Shown piece by piece: positions 46,665 to 58,138 of a stretch of 64,000 bases of DNA (its first letter is position 1; each line of letters starts with the position of its first letter). The DNA is from Cordylochernes scorpioides. Its lineage: Eukaryota > Arthropoda > Arachnida > Pseudoscorpiones > Chernetidae. Where the stretch lies: the NCBI GenBank assembly GCA_030710605.1, contig CP092875.1, forward strand, positions 67,656,754 through 67,720,753, in the 5' to 3' direction. The notes beneath the pieces are model-generated. The model had not been told where the DNA came from. It saw only the letters and a list, made by a program, of their open reading frames with translations, and did not search any database. The position numbers and the translations under genes were made by a program.

Positions 46665-47045
46665 AGAAGAACAAAGGTTTCCCTGCTGCCAGTAGTCAGT
46701 GTGTATCCGTCGAATGTCACGACCTCAGGTTGAAGAGAAACCATCATGCATTAAGGCCTATTGCCGTTACAACGTCTTCCACACTTATAGAAATCGGGAA
46801 ATTCTCAATCGCTAACTTCTCTGCCCGTTTCATATAAAGAAAGGTCTTCAGAAGGGTGGTCCCAATGGTGAGGACCTTTTCAACTAGACGCTACAATTAG
46901 CCGAATAGCCCAAACATAAGCTGATATGACATCTTCATTATTTGTATTACCGGTGATTTTCCCAAATTTCCTATAGTGCCTTGATGTAATCCATTGAAGA
47001 TTGATAGAGCGTCTCTCCACAAAGCAGAACTGATCAAAGGTGGCT
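46665..47045 (-). pseudogene. LINE ORF1 (gag-like) fragment, unit 3 (decayed)
   Basis: Orthologue of 29397-29834, recognisable from TTTCCCTGCTGCCAGTAGTC onward. Small deletions and substitutions break the frame. Confidence 0.55.
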
Positions 47046-47288
47046 ACAGCTGACCTGGACTTACTCAGGGCTTGCTACTGTTTGCTGTATTGCGAAAAAT
47101 CACAAATAAGCTTGGTAAACAACATATTGAATATCACCTCAATTCAGTGTCTTTTTTATCGCTTATATTTTTTAGAAAATTATCCCACTACTTATATATA
47201 TTTATTAGATATTTCTACACGGCCCTTAAACTGCAATAAAATGAATACTATGATTTTGTGAAAAGAAATTGCTCGCTGCATAAAATAT

Positions 47289-48053
47289 TGTAACATAGTT
47301 TTTCTTAATTTTATTATTTTTTATTCAACAGAGTGGTCATTTTTATTTTTATATCTTGCGACTCTGTAAATTTCCCTCGTGACTTATCTTTTGTTTACCT
47401 TTCTTAGTTTGTCCGTCCCTGAAATAAATTTTGTTTCCTCCTGAAGTTTTTGTCTTCGCTAATTTTCCACGTGGCATTTTAGTGGAGATGCTGGGTAAGT
47501 TAGGGAAGACAAACTGAAGATTGCCGTGAAGACCTTGAAGACATGGGTGCTGTGATCTACATTTTCGGAGACTGACATCAGGATTCCACCGCCGTGCTAA
47601 AGCCAAGACTTCCCTCGAAGATGACGATGTCCCTATAGACGATACGACGACAAAGCCGCTCTTCACGCCGCAAGAAAATGGACGCAAAGGTACTAGGGAC
47701 AAAGTTCCAAGACTTCGATGGAATCCTTGGCAGAAGCACGTCAAATCCACGTCAGTATCTGCAATAATTGATAGCTGTGGGTCACAGCTCCCATAGGGAA
47801 GAAGCTATGTAACATAGTATTTATTAATTTTATTTATGTAACATAGTATTTCTTAATTTTATTTATGTAACATAGTATTTCTTAATTTTATTATTTTTTA
47901 TTTAACAGAGTGGTCATTTTTATTTTTATATCTTGCGACTCTGTAAATTTCCCTCGTGACTTATCTTTTGTTTACCTTTCTTAGTTTGTCCGTCCCTGAA
48001 ATAAATTTTGTTTCCTCCTGAAGTTTTTGTCTTCCCTAATTTTCCACGTGGCA
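47289..48053 (+). mobile_element. Miniature LTR element (TRIM-like)
   Basis: Two 188-bp LTRs, 47289-47476 and 47866-48053, begin TGTAACATAG and end CACGTGGCA, differing at about three positions. ATAT flanks both ends; unit 2 has the empty site near 30340. The first 29 bp of the 3' LTR is present three times in a row (47808, 47837, 47866). A purine tract AGGGAAGAAGCTA lies just before it; GTGGAGATGCTGGG lies just after the 5' LTR, a candidate primer-binding site. The internal region encodes no recognisable gag or pol; a 133-codon minus-strand frame over it is a chance frame. Confidence 0.85.
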
Positions 48054-48149
48054 ATATTTAATTTAGATATATATTTCTAAACACACAGTCCTTCAAAGCA
48101 CCAATATACCTCATTACATAAGCAATGCTGAGGATATATACAAGAATGT

Positions 48150-48220
48150 AGCGCTCTGAAGATAAAAATGGCAAATCCGCCGGGATTGTTCACGAATGAT
48201 GAGCCATACCTTTCTTCTCT
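48150..48220 (+). ncRNA. Degenerate relic of permuted hammerhead-like motif, unit 3
   Basis: AGCGCTCTGAAGAT, ATGGC, AAATCCGCC, GTTCACGA, ATGATGA, GCCAT. Helix II pairs ATGGC/GCCAT are kept, but two core positions are lost (CTGATGA to ATGATGA and GAAA to AAAT). Confidence 0.35.
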
Positions 48221-49203
48221 TAATTTTATTCAATGAAGTATATAAACTGTATAGAAATATATTTTGATTATTTTTATTCAAAATGAACACATATAGAGCT
48301 TAAAAAATATTTACAATTTCATTTATTATTTTATAATTTTTTTCACAATTTCCTTACGAATATTGGAAAGTTTATTTTGGAGAACGTTCTCACGACTTCC
48401 TATCGTATTCAGCTGAAGGCGGATTGAGTGTGTATATATCATAGCGGTAAACAATCAGAGCTCTTGAAGAAAACAAATCAATGGATATTTTCAAACAATG
48501 CAGACGACCTATCGACCAACTCAGCAGCAAATTTCTCGATGGCCAAAATCACAAAGCCAGGTTAGTTGGTCGCTGAATGCAATTTGCATAGCAAAATAAG
48601 ACTTGAAATTTCTATATCAATAGTAAAATTCAATCTTGAAAATGTATATAAATGAAGACAAAATAATATCTGAAAAATCCAATTGAAAGCCTTAAAATAA
48701 TATTATTCAACAACTTTCCATAATTTTAAATACCCTCTTAGCAAAACCAAATCAATTGAAAACGGAAGATGTTTTTGGAAGAATCTAATGTAGAAATGGA
48801 CAGTTTGATTTAACAAAAGTATCAATAACGTCAGCTTATAAACATCAAATTATCAGTTTTATTATGGAAATATCGCCACTTTGGGATATTAATTTGTAAT
48901 TATATAAATATATTGATTTCCTTTTTCGGTTTTTATAAAGGTTTCTGGAATAATTGTAAACAATTGGAATATCAAGAGAGACAAAATACGACACAATATT
49001 GTCCACAACATCACAATATGTTCCATAAACCCCATAAATATATCTAACGATTTATCCTAAGTCTGAATTTCATACAGGTTTTATTTAAATACATTTACAT
49101 ATGTACATTTGCGCATTTTCTGAATTATTGTAATCTATTTCCGAAAATATTGTATTGTATATATCTATGTTTTATAAAATAATTATAAATTTCTGTTTCT
49201 GAA

Positions 49204-50105
49204 AGTAAAGAGTATTTGTCTATATTTGAAAGTATTGTATTTGTGTATATCTAAAAGCCTATTGCATTTGTTTATATATTAAAGTATTGTATTTGTCGAC
49301 ACATGAAAAATTTTATTTGTCTTTACCTGAAATTATTGCATTTGTTTTATATCTTAAAGTATTGTATTTGTCTATACCTGAAAGTTTTGTATTTTCTATA
49401 TCAGGAAAATTGTATTTTTAGTTATTTTATGGAGCTTTATATACTTTTCTTGTTCGAGTATTTTTAATACATTTTTTTGGAAGCATATTGTATATTTCTA
49501 TTTCTTAAAATATTGAATTTATCAAATTCATATTGTATTTGTCTATTTCTGAATGTATTTGGCCGTTTTTTTTTCTGAAAATATTGTATATATCTATTAA
49601 TGGAACTGTGGTATTTGTCTATATATAAAGTATTATATTTTTCGATTTATGAGAGTAATTTGTTTATATATTTCTGAAAATATTGTATTTATCGAATTCT
49701 GAAATCTTTTTGTCTTTTCCCGAAGGTTTTGTATTCAAAGAGTGATTTTCAGAAAGTATTGCATTTATATATTTTTCTGAATGCATTGTATATGTCCTTT
49801 CAGGAAGTACATTTTTTTTTGCTATTATACTGAAAAGATATTTTGTTTATCTTTTTCTGATAGTATTGTATATATATTCTCAGGAGAAAGAAAGGAAGTA
49901 TTGTTTTTCATATTATATGAACTGAAAAAGTATTGTATTATTCTATTTCTAAAGTTTGTGTATTTATTTATTTCTGAAAGTGAATATTGTATTTGTTTAT
50001 TTAGCAAAAACAGTGTAATAATCTATATCTAAGAGTATTGATGTATATCTGAGAGTATTTTGTAACTGTCAAATCTTTCTGAAAGTATTATATCTACTTC
50101 TCAAC
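49204..50105. repeat. Degenerate ~25-bp AT-rich array, unit 4
   Basis: Closely follows unit 3. Confidence 0.75.
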
Positions 50106-50154
50106 TTGCTACCTTGTTTGAATAAAATCTTGTTTGTTAATAATTAAGTAATTT

Positions 50155-50711
50155 GCGAACTACATTATGTTGGTGAAACCGGCAGAACCATTGAAATCAG
50201 GACTAAAGAACACAATAGAAACATCATGAACATAGACAGCCGTTCCCAGATTTATCAGCACATGGCAGAAACACAGCATTCATTTGATTTCACAGACACC
50301 CAATGTATTTACAGTAACATACGCGGAAAATATCAACGACTGGTCCTGGAGGCTTTGGTTTCCAATAAAATTCCGAGCCTCAATAGATAAATTGAACTAC
50401 CCCCGCAGTACATAGCTTTTTGTAATAGCATGGATCCCGCATAAGGAATTTTAACCTCAAGTGTTTTCCCGATTTATGTATATATTTTATTTATTTTAAA
50501 CTTATTTTAAACTGGATTTCTCGCTCGCTCTCTAGGTGTGTTGATACGTGCTTGTTCGTGGCAATTCCGCTTCAATATTCAAATCTTACTTAGTTGGGTG
50601 TATATACCTCTCCGCACATTTTCTTGGATTACCTGAAGAAAAGCGTTTTGCTTGAAAGCTTGTATTTTCAATAAAAAGAAACTCACAACGTTATATTTTC
50701 GTTTTCTCTTT
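50155..50711 (+). mobile_element. 5'-truncated Penelope-like element
   Basis: Insert flanked by the 10-bp target duplication TAAGTAATTT at 50145-50154 and 50712-50721; unit 3 has one copy of it at about 33127. It starts inside the GIY-YIG domain, then has a 3' untranslated region ending CCTGAAGAAAAGCGTTTTGC, TTGAAAGC and a short A-rich tail. A single copy, not an inverted pair, so it shows the simple outcome of integration. Confidence 0.9.
50160..50443 (+). pseudogene. Penelope-like GIY-YIG C-terminal fragment
   Basis: Frame reads ELHYVGETGRTIEIRTKEHN, RNIMNIDSRSQIYQHMAETQ, IYSNIRGKYQRLVLEALVSN, KIPSLNR, then TAA, IELPPQYIAF. YVG, the basic helix and the H of QHMAETQH are intact. The internal TAA near the C terminus shows decay or a shorter natural end. 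Confidence 0.85.
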
Positions 50712-50721
50712 TAAGTAATTT

Positions 50722-53558
50722 CTGTTAAATACATTTTTCCATATTATATATTAATATTTTTCTCTTTATTATAATTATTTATATATATTTTAAATTTAAA
50801 ATAAAATGTATTTTGAAATATTAAATGTAAATTGTTTCAAAAATTGGGTATATGATTTATTCAATTTCTCTCTTATATTTCCAACCTTTAAAATATTATG
50901 AATTACTATTAGTATTCGTATATATAAGCTATTATTATGTTTTACTTTTTTTAAATGTTCATATATGTAAATAAACATTGGTTTGAATAACGGATTTAGT
51001 ATTATTTTGTGTATAACCCAATATTTTGATCTTTCACTCCCTACTTGTTTGGATCTTTTCATTTTTAAATCTCTCATGAGAATCTTATGAGAGACTATAA
51101 TTCTTTAAAAATGGATTTGAGTGATAACAAATTTGCATTCATATTTTAACATACTGTCAGACCACCATGAAAGCCTGAAAATTTCACCTAGGATCAATCA
51201 GATAACAATGATTATTCATTAATTTTAAGACATCTATAAACGGATTTCTATCTACGTGTATGTTAAATATAAAAATATGCAGAAATTTAATGAACAAAAG
51301 ATGGAAATAAAACCTATCACAAATAAAATAAAGACTATATGAAAAGATAAAAGTGTAAAATAATCAGAGAAAATTTGTTAAGTAACGGAAAGTAAGATGA
51401 AGCAAGCTAACGAATGAAAATACAAGAAATTGGAGTAATACAAATGAATCATTTATGACTGAAAATATATAAAATATAGTAAAAATCAATCGATTTATAA
51501 AAATAAAGATATAAATAACTAAATATATAATCTTAATAGATCAAATATTTACTATTGCCTTCATGTTTATATAAATAAAAATAAATATTCGGACATCTAA
51601 TAAAATAGAACCTCAGAATATTAGTATTATAATCGTGAGTGAGAAAGTAGAATAGTTTATTCAGTGCAAAAGTTAATACATTTGTTTAGTTCAAACTGAA
51701 AAGAACAAAATATTTATAGAAAACATATTTGGCAAATAATGAATTTTAAAATATTTTATGTTAAGGCTTACATTAAAAGGCGCCGTGAACTTAACTAATA
51801 CAAACTTTCAGTTACCAATATAAAATACATTCTTATGGCAAAGATAAAAGCGACAAAGGCAGACATTATAAATATTGAACTTATTTTCAAATCAAAGCGC
51901 TATGCCCCCTAGCTATACTTGCGCTGAAATACATGTATGCTTTTACAGTTGTCTATACATGTATATATGAAATAATTTTAGGCCGTAAAAAATAATCATA
52001 AGATATTAACAAGGAAAAGAAAAGGGAAAAATTGTAATAAAATATTTACAACAAAATTAGTTTATTTATCATTATTATTAAAGGATAAGTAAAAATGAGT
52101 TATGTAAGAGCTTAAACAGTTTTTAATAGGACAAATGAAATTACTAAACCTAAACGATAACAGAGAACTGTGTACAAAACAAGAATGATATTTCTGACAA
52201 TATATCTACAATTTGCATGTTATAAATATTTATAATATCATAAAAGATATTAGTTCCTATATAATTCAAAATATATCTGCAAATGGTATTAAATTTAATA
52301 TACGTTTCTTTACTTTAAATGAAAATACTTGGATCTGTTACTATTAATATAAATATTTTTTGATTCTTTAGTCCTGAAAAACAGGACAACCCCGTAAAAT
52401 ATTTATTGAGTTTTGGTCCTCGTGTCCAAAAAAAAAAAACCTCGAGTCCTCCATTGCTTTAAGCCTTTTTAAAAAGATTCTGAAATTCCATGATTTGAAA
52501 TGAATTCAGAATTAGGAAAGCTTGGCCGGAAATATTTTACTATTGCAATAGTCTATTTATTATCAGAATCTACGTGGTCAAGATTTTTATGGAAAATTGA
52601 ATGCAAATTTGAAAGGAAATACAGAAAATAGATCATTTCCGACAACCCAGAAATATGAAAATTGGCCAACTTAATATGAATTATTTGTTTGAACAAATAA
52701 ACAAAATATATCAGAATTCTAGATGTTTATTGAGTATTTTATAAATTGAACACAAGATCTTTGGGTCGCTAAACTGACAGACATGGAAGCTAGTTGAATA
52801 AACCCTTTTAAAAAAGCATTTCAAAATTTCAGCATATTTCAAAGCCGCAAATATGCGAATTGATATTTAGATGGAAAAACAAAACACCTGCAGGATTTCA
52901 GTATATTTTAAAATTATTTTAATATTAAGCCTTTATATCTTTGTATATTAGATGAATATTTTTATATGATGGAATATCTTAGCGGTGTAGGTGAAAATTT
53001 ATTTTATCATGTCAACACCTTTTAGGTTTAAATGCGCGATTACTTGATGCTCAATATTTGTCTTTCGGTTATAAAAAAATAAGAGACACTTGGTCTAGAA
53101 TATTATTTTCTTTAATTTTCGTTGTTTCGACAAAAGTTTGTCTTCGACAAGAAAATAAAACATTTTGTTTAGCTCTATGGAGGTATAAATTTATAACGTC
53201 TTGTTAAAAGAATTTTGTTCAAACGTCAAATAAAAATTCTCAAATTTCAAATAACTATGAATGTCACCAGGAAATATCTATCTTCCTTTTTGGTTATTTA
53301 CCTCAAATTAAGACTGTGATAAGACTTAGAAGTGGCTTTTTATCTATAAACCCGTTCATAGAACGTCTAATAATGAATCATTATATATAAGTTAGCAGAA
53401 GGACCTGACTTTGCCAAGCTTTTCCACGGTGAAAGTTTGTCAAAACGAATATTGAGATATCAAATCTTGTTCATTATGATTGTATTATGTGCATTCTAAT
53501 TAGTAATCGTGATTTTAATAATAAACTTAGAACAGAACAACACTAAAAGTATAGTAGT
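50722..53558. other. AT-rich spacer, unit 4
   Basis: Near-collinear with unit 3 (33130-35990). No gene seen. Confidence 0.55.
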
Positions 53559-53699
53559 ATCTAATTTACTGCGAATGTTTCTTTTAAATAAAAATCGAAA
53601 TTTATTTTAAAGAGAAATAACGACTATTTCTAACTTTAAGGATGAAGTATTAAAGGGTGAAAAATATGAAGAGTAATGGCGAACGGAAAAATAAAAGTG

Positions 53700-53771
53700 T
53701 CCAGGGGCGGGAATCGAACCCACGACCTTCCGTTTACCGGGCAGATGCCATGTCCACTAGGCTACCCTGGA
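53700..53771 (-). tRNA. tRNA-like sequence inside the dimer (first copy)
   Basis: 72 nt on the minus strand that fold as a tRNA: acceptor TCCAGGG/CCCTGGA, D arm GCC/GGC, anticodon stem TCTGC/ACGGA with one mismatch, T arm GTGGG-TTCGATT-CCCGC. The loop CCGGTAA would give anticodon GGT (Thr), but position 33 is C instead of the near-universal U. No CCA is encoded. Probably a tRNA-derived part of the element. Confidence 0.6.
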
Positions 53772-53823
53772 CATATCTTTCCGTTCGTAAATATTATATA
53801 AAGGAATTTAAAATACAATATAA

Positions 53824-53865
53824 CGCGGCTGATGATTGTAAAACGAAAATTGCAATTATACCGCG
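53824..53865 (+). ncRNA. Hammerhead-like ribozyme motif (type I order)
   Basis: CGCGG (53824-53828), CTGATGA (53829-53835), TTGTAAAAC, GAAA (53845-53848), ATTGCAATTATA, CCGCG (53861-53865). Stem I CGCGG/CCGCG pairs perfectly and ATA before CCGCG fits the cleavage triplet. Helix II (TTGTAAAAC) pairs poorly, which is the main weakness. A second copy is at about 54205-54255 on the minus strand with one stem change (CCTCG). Confidence 0.4.
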
Positions 53866-54002
53866 AATGTTTCTTTTAAACAAAAATCGAAATTTATTTT
53901 AAAGAGAAATAACGACTATTTCTAACTTTAAGGATGAAGTATGAAAGGGTGAAAAATATGATTTAAATTACTTTATATAATATTTACGAACGGAAAGATA
54001 TG

Positions 54003-54074
54003 TCCAGGGTAGCCTAGTGGACCTGGTATCTGCCCGGTAAGCGGAAGGTCGTGGGTTCGATTCCCGCCCCTGGA
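54003..54074 (+). tRNA. tRNA-like sequence inside the dimer (inverted copy)
   Basis: As the first copy, with the anticodon stem TCTGC/GCGGA now fully paired and the D arm GCC/GGT. Anticodon loop CCGGTAA again has C at position 33. Confidence 0.6.
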
Positions 54075-54329
54075 CACTTTTATTTTTCCGTTCGCCATTA
54101 CTCTTCATATTTTTCACCCTTTCATACTTCATCCTTAAAGTTAGAAATAGTCGTTATTTCTCTTTAAAATAAATTTCGATTTTTGTTTAAAAGAAACATT
54201 CGAGGTATAATTGCAATTTTCGTTTTACAATCATCAGCCGCGTTATATTGTATTTTAAATCTAATTTACTCTTTAAAAATATTCAATAGATGTTGATATG
54301 AATCTAACATCTTGTTCTATGTGGTTTAG

Positions 54330-54560
54330 TGTGCTGTGGAATTCTGTATCTGTATCACTCTTATTTTCCTACTGCGGTGAAACTCCAGTAAAAGAGAAGA
54401 TGCCATAATCTAAATCTACTCTGAGACCAAGGAGGCGAGAAGAAATTCCTTTCGAGACTCAGCAAGTCCAGTCCACATGTGAGTAATGTTCCTCCATATC
54501 TACCTGAGAGAATTGGGATGGACAACGTGGGTGACAATGTTATCTTGAACTTTCAGTTCT
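54330..54560 (+). pseudogene. Exon-like block (VPPYL...), unit 4
   Basis: Same block as in unit 3. The donor-like GTGAGTAATG is kept and VPPYLPERIGMDNVGDNVIL follows. The second putative donor (ACTGTGAGA) is lost here. Confidence 0.35.
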
Positions 54561-55140
54561 AATATATAGTTTACCCTATGTGAACGGAATTGGCTTCGAT
54601 GTTTTTTATTCAATGTGTTGTTTGGACAGCTGATAATTTGAAGAAATGTATTTTTTAAATAGTGCCAAAATAATATCAAATCAAATTCATATGAAAGGTT
54701 TTATTGTAATATATTGATATTTAAAGGTAAAAATCAAATATAATATGGAAATAAGCTAAAAGCTTATTTCTAAGGTATTGTGGTTTTGTCATAAAAAAAC
54801 CTGAGTCATCTACTTAAATAAATCAATAAATATATAGTTTTAGGTTTTATTTTCCTTTTGATAGAAGGAGTGATATTTCTTTTAAAAAACAATATCCTTA
54901 CAACAAAATTTCCATCTATATTTCGGCCGTGGAATTAGTTTAGCGACATTGCCGAATAAACCTCTCTGTAACTTTCTGAAGATTTATTGAATCCCTTGTA
55001 AACATCGTGGAATCCCAAGACTGACGAGCCATTATTCTGAAACTATTATCTCGGTCTCCTCGTTTTCATTCCCTGCTCTTTGAACAGTTCCATTAAATAT
55101 CTAATGTGTTAAGACCCGTGGTAGAATTCTTTAATCTAGG
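54561..55140. other. Spacer, unit 4
   Basis: AT-rich; matches unit 3 (36300-36840). No gene seen. Confidence 0.5.
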
Positions 55141-55144
55141 CCTG

Positions 55145-55488
55145 TGAAATGCTACGTTTCATCAGGATAATGCACGAGCGCATGATGCTGTAATTGTACA
55201 TAACTTCATACTTACAGAAATTTGTGGCTGCTTGACCCTACCTGTATCCACTGTTCAGAAGAGCCACAGACAGTCGATTATCTTCTCTTCAGCTGTCCAG
55301 CATTCCCAAGACATAGGATGCAAACATCTATTCTGCTCGGACTGACCCACCTCAATCATAGATCTATCTCCAGGTTTCCAGACTCAACCCAGCGAGAAAA
55401 TATCTGGTCAACTGGTTCAACTCAGAAATCAAAACAGGACGCGAGTAAAAAACGCTCAACACTAGTCCATACTAGTGAGCATGGGTAG
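55145..55488 (+). pseudogene. Tc1/LINE fragment cluster, unit 4
   Basis: Orthologue of 36845-37233: ATFHQDNARAHDAVIVHNFI (the Tc1 signature has lost QQDNAP) followed by CIHCSEEPQTVDYLLFSCPA with the CxxC-H-C pattern changed (H to Y). Decay is further along than in unit 3. Confidence 0.6.
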
Positions 55489-56318
55489 TGGTGCTCTGCC
55501 CTTCAGGAAACTGGGTTATAAATATTCCTCTCTCTTGTGGCTGCTACCCTGACATTCTCCTGACGTTCATCAATAGTCTGATAATTGGTCTCCGAAAGAC
55601 TGGCTCATCACCACACGATGAACTGATGAACTGTGTGTTTGGGCTGTAAGGGATGTTTCTCCCTGTATATGCCATCTTTTCTCTGTTTGACTCAATTCCC
55701 TGCGTAAAAATACAGTTGTTGCTGTCAAAATAGTTCTTCTGGGGACAGTATTTTCAGTGTCCATATCTCAAAAAATATTCTGGTAATTTAATAACTTTTC
55801 AATCCAAGAATATTATAATTGTGTACATATTGCATAGTCAAGATTCCTTAAAGATTTTATTGAATCCAAAGATATAAAATTTAAATTAAATAAATTAACT
55901 TTAGAAGAAAAACAAAATACAATTTAGATATTTCAAGCATAATAACGGATTTTTTAAAATTTTAAATGACTATTCTGATAAACAACAAAAATGAAACTTT
56001 TAAAGCTTCTTCCCTAACAACATACTAAATTTTCATCTTTCTCAATTTATTTGTAATCATACAAATTTCAGAATATTTTGAAATATAATTAAAACAGTTG
56101 AAGACTCGAACTTTTTTTTTTTTTGTGGAAACGAGGAACAAACCTCAATGCATCTTTTACTTGATAGTCCTGTCTTTCAGGACTTTAGAATCAACAATAA
56201 TTTAATAGTAAAAGATCTGAGTGTTTTTATTTTTAGTGAAGAAAGTATATTGAATTTAAAACCTTTTGCAGATTTGAATTCTATAGCAACTAATATCTTT
56301 AAGGAAACACTGTGATAA
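55489..56318. other. Spacer, unit 4
   Basis: Matches unit 3 (37234-38030). No gene seen. Confidence 0.5.
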
Positions 56319-56454
56319 TATATATTATATTAACACGAAGCAATAACGCGCCATCTATGCATATAAAATGAAAGAATTTAAAAGCACGAATGTTTCTTTT
56401 ATACATAATACAAACTTCTACTGCCCTTACTGCGATGAAAAATATATATTGGGA

Positions 56455-56520
56455 GGGCTTGGCTCATCAGTGGTGAACCCTCCCAGCGGTTTCGCCAATT
56501 TAATCCACTAGACCGCTTCT
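56455..56520 (-). ncRNA. Permuted hammerhead-like motif, monomer 1
   Basis: Minus strand order: AGCGGT, C, TAGTGGA, TTAAA, TTGGC, GAA, ACCGCT, GGGAGGG, TTCACCA, CTGATGA, GCCAA, GCCCTCCC. The three helices are AGCGGT/ACCGCT (III), TAGTGGA/TTCACCA (I, one mismatch and one G-U) and TTGGC/GCCAA (II). All core residues are present, with G-U-C at the cleavage triplet. Equivalent motifs in the other monomers are at about 56829-56893, 57203-57267 and 57577-57641. Confidence 0.6.
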
Positions 56521-58071
56521 CAAAGCTCTAATACTGTATTGGACGATTCTTCTTATATACGCAGCACTGAAGGGTGGAATCTCAGAAATGGTTTTCAAGA
56601 AAACTATGGACATAAGCTTATAGGACAGTAGAATTACATTCAAATATTTGCATCGAGCAATGCTCTTCCGCAAATAATAAAGACAAGGTCAGGTAGACAT
56701 AAATTAACACAAAGCAATAACGCGCCATCTATGCATATAAAATGTAGGAATTTAAAAGCACGAATGTGTCTTTTATACATAATACAAACTTCTACTGCCT
56801 TTACTGCGATGAAAATTATATATTGGGAGGGCTTGGCTCATCAGTGGTGAACCCTCCCAGCGGTTTCGCCAATTTAATCCACTAGACCGCTTCTCAAAGC
56901 TCTAATACTGTATTGGACGATTCTTCTTATATACGCAGCACTGAAGGGTGGAATCTCAGAAATGGTTTTCAAGAAAACTATGGACATAAGCTTATAGGAC
57001 AGTAGAATTACATTCAAATATTTGCATCGAGCAATGCTTTTGCGCAAACAATAAAGACAAGGTCAGGTAGACATAAAATAACACAAAGCAATAACGCACT
57101 AGCTATGCTTATAAAATGAAAGAATTTAAAAGCACGAATGTTTCTTTTATACATAATACAAACTTCTACTGCCCTTACTGCGATGAAAAATATATATTGG
57201 GAGGGCTTGGCTCATCAGTGGTGAACCCTCCCAGCGGTTTCGCCAATTTAATCCACTAGACCGCTTCTCAAAGCTCTAATACTGTATTGGACGATTCTTC
57301 TTATATACGCAGCACTGAAGGGTGGAATCTCAGAAATGGTTTTCAAGAAAACTATGGACATAAGCTTATAGGACAGTAGAATTACATTCAAATATTTGCA
57401 TCGAGCAATGCTCTTCCGCAAATAATAAAGACAAGGTCAGGTAGACATAAATTAACACAAAGCAATAACGCGCCATCTATGCATATAAAATGTAGGAATT
57501 TAAAAGCACGAATGTGTCTTTTATACATAATACAAACTTCTACTGCCTTTACTGCGATGAAAATTATATATTGGGAGGGCTTGGCTCATCAGTGGTGAAC
57601 CCTCCCAGCGGTTTCGCCAATTTAATCCACTAGACCGCTTCTCAAAGCTCTAATACTGTATTGGACGATTCTTCTTATATACGCAGCACTGAAGGGTGGA
57701 ATCTCAGAAATGGTTTTCAAGAAAACTATGGACATAAGCTTATAGGACAGTAGAATTACATTCAAATATTTGCATCGAGCAATGCTTTTGCGCAAACAAT
57801 AAAGACAAGGTCAGGTAGACATAAAATAACACAAAGCAATAACGCACTAGCTATGCTTATAAAATGAAAGAATTTAAAAGCACGAATGTTTCTTTTATAC
57901 ATAATACAAACTTCTACTGCCCTTACTGCGATGAAAAATATATATTTGAACGTAATTCTACTGTCCTATAAGTTTATGTCCAAAGTTTTCTTGAAAACCA
58001 TTTCTGAGATTCCACCCTTCAGTGCTGCGTATATAAGCAGAATCGTCCAATACAGTATTAGAGCTTTGAGA

Positions 58072-58138
58072 AGCGGTCTGTTGGATTAAATTGGCGAAAC
58101 CGCTGGGAGGGTTCACCACTGATGAGCTAAGCCCTCCC
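58072..58138 (+). ncRNA. Permuted hammerhead-like motif, inverted copy
   Basis: AGCGGT 58072-58077, C 58078, TGTTGGA 58079-58085, TTGGC 58091-58095, GAA 58096-58098, ACCGCT 58099-58104, TTCACCA 58112-58118, CTGATGA 58119-58125, GCTAA 58126-58130. Helix II keeps pairing by a G-U (GCTAA with TTGGC). Helix I changes from TAG to TGT and still has one mismatch, so stem pairing is roughly kept. Confidence 0.6.

Larger units (their letters stand above)
32083..49203. repeat. Tandem unit 3
   Basis: Complete copy of about 17.1 kb. Its 5' half (to about 39.5 kb) pairs closely with unit 4 and both carry a Tc1/LINE fragment cluster that units 1 and 2 lack. Its 3' half is the most diverged of the four: the plus-strand ORF is frameshifted and the minus-strand ORF is broken. 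Insertions found only here are a palindrome (40326-40525) and a young miniature LTR element (47289-48053). Confidence 0.9.
53571..54258. mobile_element. tRNA-carrying inverted dimer (retrozyme-like)
   Basis: Flanked by the 12-bp duplication ATCTAATTTACT at 53559-53570 and 54259-54270; unit 3 has the empty site near 35990. It holds a full monomer of about 290 bp (53571-53860), the first ~100 bp of a second direct monomer (53861-53960), then an inverted copy to 54258. Each full copy has a tRNA-like sequence and a hammerhead-like motif at its end. The element's left end, GCGAATG, falls two bases from the predicted cleavage point (CCGCGAATG at 53861). No protein. Confidence 0.8.

Noticed and set aside
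47349-47750. 133-codon minus-strand ORF
   Set aside because: Lies across the LTR and interior of the miniature LTR element, antisense to it; no family resemblance.
53700-53771. Functional Thr tRNA gene
   Set aside because: C33 is atypical, one stem pair is broken, and the sequence is part of a repeated element.
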